NCBI GenBank assembly: GCA_937958015.1
Contig: CALGOA010000144.1
Span: forward strand, 1 to 40,231
DNA length: 40,231 nucleotides
Reading direction: 5' to 3'
Origin: an uncultured Acidimicrobiales bacterium
Lineage (GTDB): Bacteria; Actinomycetota; Acidimicrobiia; Acidimicrobiales; SZUA-35
Under the pieces are notes generated by a model, which saw only the letters and a program-made list of their open reading frames with translations, had not been told where the DNA came from and did not search any database. The translations under genes and the position numbers were made by a program. Shown piece by piece: positions 35,237 through 40,231 of the stretch. The first letter of the stretch is position 1. Each line of letters opens with the position of its first letter.

Positions 35237-35904
35237 CCGCGGTAGTCGCAAACGAGTTGTCGTGCCACTTCGGTGACATTCCGGCCGTGGATCTGGCCTC
35301 CTTTCGGGTCGATCAAGGTGAGTTCGTAGCGGTGGAGGGGCCGTCGGGTTCGGGCAAGTCGACACTCCTGAATTTGATCGGCGGGCTTGAGGCTCCGACC
35401 TCCGGATCGGTGCTGGTTGACGGAGTCGAAATCGCCGCGCTGGGCGAGTCCGATCGAGCTGCCTTCCGGCGTACTCATGTCGGAATGGTGTTCCAGCTGT
35501 ACGACCTGCTCCCGACTCTCAACGCGTGGCAGAACGTCGCAGTGCCAGCGTTAATCCAGGGAAACAGGCTTCGGACTCAGCGCTCTCGCGCCCAGGAGCT
35601 CCTGGCTCGGGTGGGGCTGTCCGAACGTGCGGAGCATCGTCCGGCCGAACTCTCCGGCGGTGAGCAGCAGCGGGTGGCGATCGCTCGGGCGCTGATGAAC
35701 GACCCGAAGCTGATCCTCGCAGATGAACCCACGGGAGCACTCGACTCGGTCACCGGGGACGAGATTCTTGAGCTGATGAGATCGTTGTGCGCCGATGGTC
35801 AGACGGTCATCATGGTGACCCACGCCGCCCGCGCCGCAGCTCATGCGGACAGGTCGCTACAGATGGTCGATGGCTCGGTCGTGGTTCCGGAGCTGATCGA
35901 CTAG
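35233..35904 (+). CDS. ABC transporter ATP-binding protein (MacB/LolD-like)
   Basis: [85 protein letters not shown] overlap with padR. Confidence 0.97.
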   Translation: MTAVVANELSCHFGDIPAVDLASFRVDQGEFVAVEGPSGSGKSTLLNLIGGLEAPTSGSVLVDGVEIAALGESDRAAFRRTHVGMVFQLYDLLPTLNAWQNVAVPALIQGNRLRTQRSRAQELLARVGLSERAEHRPAELSGGEQQRVAIARALMNDPKLILADEPTGALDSVTGDEILELMRSLCADGQTVIMVTHAARAAAHADRSLQMVDGSVVVPELID

Positions 35905-35924
35905 CTCGCCGATTGAATGGACCG

Positions 35925-36926
35925 ATGGAACATGTGCGGTTCGGCTCGACAGGCCTCAAGGTTTCGAAGTTGTGTTTGGGCACGATGACGTTCGGTTTGC
36001 AGGTTGATGAGCAGAAGAGCCACCAGATCCTGGATACGGCGGCCGAGGCCGGAATCACGTTCCTGGATACCGCCGACGTGTACCCGCTTGGAGCGCCCAG
36101 CCATGCCGAAAAGGGTCGGACCGAGGAGATCATCGGGCGGTGGATCTACCGAAAGCGGGACGACTTCGTGCTTGCCACGAAGGGCAATGCGGCCATGAGT
36201 GACAAACCCTGGGATCGCGGCAACGGTCGTAAACACCTGATCGAAGCATGTGAGAACAGCCTTCGTCGCCTTCAGACCGACTACATCGATCTCTATCAGC
36301 TTCATGGCACCGACTGGGACACTCCGCTCGAGGAGACCATGAGCGCGCTGCATGACCTTGTGACCTCGGGCAAAGTCCGCCACATCGGTGTGAGCAATTG
36401 GCCAGCCTGGCTGCTGGCTCGCAGCATCGGAGTTGCCGAGACCAATGGCTGGACCCGGTTCGCGTCGGTCCAGCCCCGGCACAGCCTTCTGTACCGGCAG
36501 ATCGAGCAGGAGCTCCTACCGCTTTGTGAGTACGAAGGGATCGCGGTGATTCCTTACAACCCTCTGGCCGGCGGAATGCTGAGCGGCAAACACCGCCGGG
36601 ACGAACCGGCCGAGGCCAACACCAGGTTCGGCCTGATCGTTGCGGGGAAGTACTACAGCGAGCGGTACTGGAAAGATGCCGAGTTCGACGCGGTCGAACA
36701 GATCCGCCCGATCGCCGAAGCCGCTGGCATTCCAATGGTCACTCTGGCGGTCGCATGGCAGTTGGCAAACCCGGCGGTTACGTCGTCGATTATCGGCGCC
36801 AGTCGACCCGAACAATTGGCTGATGTGATCGCAGCAGCCACAACCGAGTTGGACCCCGACGTGATCGCGGCCCTCGACCAAACCACCGACCACTTCCGGC
36901 TCACCGAACCGGTCAAGTGGGGTTGA
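35925..36926 (+). CDS. Aldo/keto reductase
   Basis: GSTGLKVSKLCLGTMTFG, FLDTADVYPLG, VLATKGN, LYQLHGTDWDTPLEETMSALHDLVTSGKVRHIGVSNW. Confidence 0.95.
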   Translation: MEHVRFGSTGLKVSKLCLGTMTFGLQVDEQKSHQILDTAAEAGITFLDTADVYPLGAPSHAEKGRTEEIIGRWIYRKRDDFVLATKGNAAMSDKPWDRGNGRKHLIEACENSLRRLQTDYIDLYQLHGTDWDTPLEETMSALHDLVTSGKVRHIGVSNWPAWLLARSIGVAETNGWTRFASVQPRHSLLYRQIEQELLPLCEYEGIAVIPYNPLAGGMLSGKHRRDEPAEANTRFGLIVAGKYYSERYWKDAEFDAVEQIRPIAEAAGIPMVTLAVAWQLANPAVTSSIIGASRPEQLADVIAAATTELDPDVIAALDQTTDHFRLTEPVKWG

Positions 36927-37002
36927 GGACGAGGCGGTGGAAAGCATGAATGGGCCGTTCGCGATATAGACCGCTTGGTAACCGCTGGGTATCGTTGGAC
37001 TC

Positions 37003-38781
37003 GTGAGCGACTACACCCCACCCCTCAAAGACATCTTCTTCGTTCTGGAGCACATCGCAGAGGTGGGTGGCCTCGCTGACCTCGACCGATTCAGTGAGAC
37101 GTTCGACGCCTCGATGACCGAGCCGGTCCTTGAAGAGGTCGCTCGGTTCATGGCCGAAGTGGTCGCCCCGACCAACGTCGATGGCGACACGATCATGACC
37201 AAATGGGTAGATGGCGACGTCATTACCCCCGACAGCTTCAAGGCTGCCTACGAGCAATACGTCGCCACCGAGTTCGGATCGATCCCGTTCGATCCCACCT
37301 ATGGCGGTGGCGGATTCCCATGGGTGGTGGGCGTAGCCATTCAGGAGCTGATGACAAGCGCCAACATGGCGTTCAGTCTTTGCCCGTTGCTCACCCAGGG
37401 CGCCATCGACGCCGTCGAACATCACGCCGACGATGACATGAAGGCCGCCTACCTGCCCAAGATGCTCACCGGGCAGTGGAGCGGCACCATGAATCTCTCC
37501 GAGCCTCAGGCCGGAAGTGACGTCGGCGCGGTGGCTACCAAGGCCGAACCCGTCGGCGATGGGAGCTACAAGATCACAGGTCAGAAGATCTGGATCACCT
37601 ACGGCGAACACGACATGGCCGAGAACATCATCCACCTCGTGCTGGCCCGCACGCCCGGCGCCCCTCCCGGGACCAAGGGGATCACGATGTTTATCGTGCC
37701 CAAGTTCCTGCTCGACGGTGACGGGAATCCCGGCGAGCGCAACGATGTGAGCTGCGTGTCGATCGAACACAAACTCGGCATTCACGGCAGTCCCACCTGC
37801 GTCCTTAGCTTCGGCGACGACGGCGGTGCGATCGGATGGCCCGTCGGTGACGAATTCACGGGCATGCGAAACATGTTCACGATGATGAACAACGCCCGAT
37901 TGTCGGTGGGGCTACAGGGTTTGGCGATCTCGGAACGTGCCTATCAACTGGGCCTTACCTACGCCCAGGAACGCAAGCAGGGCACCGCAATCGGTGCCGA
38001 GCGGGGTGTGCAGAGTCCGATCATCGAACATCCTGATGTGCGCCGTCTCCTGATGACCCAGCGGTCCTGGATCGACGCCATGCGCTGCCTGATCTACACG
38101 AATGCGGCGACGATCGACCGAAGCAAGAGCCTCGAAGGCGACGAAGCCCAGGCCGCTCGCGAATTCGCCGATCTGCTGATCCCGCTGTCGAAATCGCTGT
38201 GCACCGATCTCGGAAACGAGTTGACCAGCATGGTGCTGCAGATCTTTGGTGGCATGGGCTACGTCGAAGAGACGGGTGCTGCACAGCACTACCGCGACAT
38301 CCGCATCGGCGCCATCTATGAAGGCACCAACGGGATTCAGGCGGCTGACCTCGTCGGTCGCAAGCTGCCGATGCGAGGTGGGGGAGTAGTTCTCGATCAC
38401 CTGGCTGAGCTCGATGTGAAGGCGAAGGAACTGGCCGGCATGGAGGGCATGCAGCGTTTCGCCGAGAATCTCGAGTCCGCTGCGGCGGCCGCTCGTGCCG
38501 CCACCAGTTGGCTGCTGGAAAACGGCTCCAGCGACATCAACGCCGCCCTCGCCGGCTCCTCGCCCTATCTGCGGATGTTGGGAACCGTCGTCTGTGGCGG
38601 GCTGATGGCCGATCTGGCCATGGTCGCCGACAAGGCCACCGACCCGGACTTCGCAGCTGCCAAGAAGGTCTCGGCCAAATTCTTCGGCGAGCAGATCCTT
38701 CCCACCGCCGCTGGGCTTCTGGGCGCGGTCACCGCCGGAGCCGACGACCTGTTCGCCCTCACTCCGGCACAGCTGGCCTAA
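37003..38781 (+). CDS. Acyl-CoA dehydrogenase
   Basis: GQWSGTMNLSEPQAGSDVGAVATKAEPVGDGSYKITGQKIWITYGEH, MNNARLSVGLQGLAISERAYQ, QIFGGMGYVEETGAAQHYRDIRIGAIYEGTNGIQAADLVGRKL. GTG start. Confidence 0.97.
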   Translation: MSDYTPPLKDIFFVLEHIAEVGGLADLDRFSETFDASMTEPVLEEVARFMAEVVAPTNVDGDTIMTKWVDGDVITPDSFKAAYEQYVATEFGSIPFDPTYGGGGFPWVVGVAIQELMTSANMAFSLCPLLTQGAIDAVEHHADDDMKAAYLPKMLTGQWSGTMNLSEPQAGSDVGAVATKAEPVGDGSYKITGQKIWITYGEHDMAENIIHLVLARTPGAPPGTKGITMFIVPKFLLDGDGNPGERNDVSCVSIEHKLGIHGSPTCVLSFGDDGGAIGWPVGDEFTGMRNMFTMMNNARLSVGLQGLAISERAYQLGLTYAQERKQGTAIGAERGVQSPIIEHPDVRRLLMTQRSWIDAMRCLIYTNAATIDRSKSLEGDEAQAAREFADLLIPLSKSLCTDLGNELTSMVLQIFGGMGYVEETGAAQHYRDIRIGAIYEGTNGIQAADLVGRKLPMRGGGVVLDHLAELDVKAKELAGMEGMQRFAENLESAAAAARAATSWLLENGSSDINAALAGSSPYLRMLGTVVCGGLMADLAMVADKATDPDFAAAKKVSAKFFGEQILPTAAGLLGAVTAGADDLFALTPAQLA

Positions 38782-38826
38782 ACCAGAGCGGCCCGCGCGT
38801 CGCTGGGGCGAGCGGTGGAGGTGCCC

Positions 38827-40152
38827 CTAGGAAGCAATCGGGGTCGTGACGGTCACGCTGACCGGCGTACTCTCGCCGATCGCTCCCTCGGCGATTTGTC
38901 GAATCGTGTAGGTGTAGGTAGTCCCCGGGGTCACATCGGTGTCGAAGAACGGAACGACATCAGCCTGGGTCACGATGGCGAGTGGTTCGCCGTCGCGTAG
39001 TACCTCGAAGTTCACAAACGCCGACTTGCGCCAGTTCAACTTGATCGAGGTGGCGGAGGTAGCTGTTGCAGTGAAGTTTCGTACGTCGAAGAGTTGAACG
39101 GTGCGAGTGGTAATCGGGTAGTCGATCGACTCGCTGGCTGCGCCATTCACGAACGAACGCACGACGACGTCATACTCGGCGTTGTAGGGAAGGTCGCTGA
39201 TCGTGATCCAGCCGTCTTTGCCTAGCCCGACCTCTTCCCCATTGAAGAAGACCTTCTCCCATTTGGTGCGGTTTCGCCAGTTCAGAACCACTGTTCCAGG
39301 CCAACTGGCGTGGACCCGGAGTCCGATCTGGCGGGGGTCGGTCGGTCCGGACTCGATCGTAACCGGGGCGCTCAACGGGCCTCCGCCGCCGTTGTAGGCC
39401 GCTACCTGAACCGTCGAGGTGACGCCTGCGGGCACGGGAACCCGGGCCGAGGTGGCATCGCCCCTCGCGGTGCCGGACTGCAGTTCGCCGTTCACATAAA
39501 AGCGATATCGGGTGATCGAGGGCTCATCGAGAGGTTCCCACGTGACCGACACAATGCCGGGCTCGAGCAGCGTCGCCTCAACACCCTGAACGGCCGACAG
39601 CAGCGGTCGAGTTGTGATGACCTGGGTCGAGGCCGGGCCAAGGTTGCCCGCCGCCCCGATCGGGAAGATCTCATAGTTATAGGTCGTGTTGGGCGTGAGC
39701 CCTACGTCCCGCAACACTCGGCCGTTTCGGTCGGCGATCACTACGCCGTCGCGTCGGACTTCAAACTCTCCGAACCCGAAGGCAAGCGTGACGCCCTTGG
39801 GACCGATCCACCAGATATCGATCGAGGTCGCCGGGGGAGTGACCGCAGCGGTTGTGGCGACCAGTGGCGCACTCTCTGCACCGGTGTTCGATCGAATGAC
39901 AAAGCTGTAGTCCGTTTGTGGAGTCAGGCCCGACGCGACGAACCAGTTGTCATCGGAGGTGCCGACAACGCCGCCGTCGCGCAGGATGTCGTAGGCCTCT
40001 ACGTCATTGTCGGGCGTCCACGTGAGGACGATCTTGCGGGCCTCGGTTCTTGTGACCCGAACATCGTCGATCGTGCCCTCGGCTGCCACCGGAGCGACCG
40101 AACCGACAACCAAAAGAAGACTTGCGAAAATTCCCACCACTACGCCGCGCAT
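38827..40152 (-). CDS. Secreted fibronectin type III repeat protein
   Basis: Signal peptide (MRGVVVGIFASLLLVVGSVAPVAAE); repeated FN3-like units (VRVTRTEARKIVLTWTPDNDVEAYDILRDG..., VRNFTATATSATSIKLNWRKSAFVNFEVLRDGEPLAIV...TPGTTYTYTIRQ). Confidence 0.85.
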   Translation of the reverse strand: MRGVVVGIFASLLLVVGSVAPVAAEGTIDDVRVTRTEARKIVLTWTPDNDVEAYDILRDGGVVGTSDDNWFVASGLTPQTDYSFVIRSNTGAESAPLVATTAAVTPPATSIDIWWIGPKGVTLAFGFGEFEVRRDGVVIADRNGRVLRDVGLTPNTTYNYEIFPIGAAGNLGPASTQVITTRPLLSAVQGVEATLLEPGIVSVTWEPLDEPSITRYRFYVNGELQSGTARGDATSARVPVPAGVTSTVQVAAYNGGGGPLSAPVTIESGPTDPRQIGLRVHASWPGTVVLNWRNRTKWEKVFFNGEEVGLGKDGWITISDLPYNAEYDVVVRSFVNGAASESIDYPITTRTVQLFDVRNFTATATSATSIKLNWRKSAFVNFEVLRDGEPLAIVTQADVVPFFDTDVTPGTTYTYTIRQIAEGAIGESTPVSVTVTTPIAS

Positions 40153-40231
40153 GTGGGCAATCGTAGCGGTGGTTGCCGCCCACATTCCGTGGGCGGATCA
40201 CCATATGAGCTGGTAGCGGTCTGGCAGCCCG

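Noticed and set aside
1-40231. CRISPR arrays, rRNA operons, insertion sequences
   Set aside because: No regularly spaced 25-40 bp direct repeats, no rRNA-like sequence and no transposase ORFs seen. The only short tandem array is the 15-bp coding repeat in nrdJ.

Overview
High-GC actinobacterial chromosome segment, probably Acidimicrobiia-like (lineage inferred from gene content and style only). It starts at the edge of a prophage or phage-like element (HK97-type major capsid gene plus a hairpin-rich non-coding boundary). It continues through a housekeeping backbone: ppc, miaA, dapF, hflX, a dapC-like aminotransferase, dapE, lexA, a LysM protein, nrdR, and nrdJ (B12-dependent ribonucleotide reductase). 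After that come galE, a CarD-family regulator, a PadR/ABC/FtsX transporter module, an aldo/keto reductase, an acyl-CoA dehydrogenase and several secreted proteins. The strongest hidden signal is at 28466-28927. The ORF track splits a BCP/AhpC-type peroxiredoxin into two ORFs, but both are in one frame and are interrupted only by a TGA exactly at the peroxidatic cysteine (YPKASTPG-U-TAQG). A 9-bp stem with a CGUGA apical loop lies 12 nt downstream of that TGA, so this looks like a selenocysteine-containing peroxiredoxin with a bacterial SECIS. Other notable signals are two related 74-bp inverted-repeat intergenic elements placed right after stop codons (about 23461 and 29901), a 7 x 15-bp in-frame tandem repeat at the start of nrdJ, an N-lobe-less APH-type pseudokinase overlapping miaA, and a metallo-beta-lactamase-fold protein that has lost nearly all its metal ligands. 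All assignments come from reading the sequence by eye; no database search was run.
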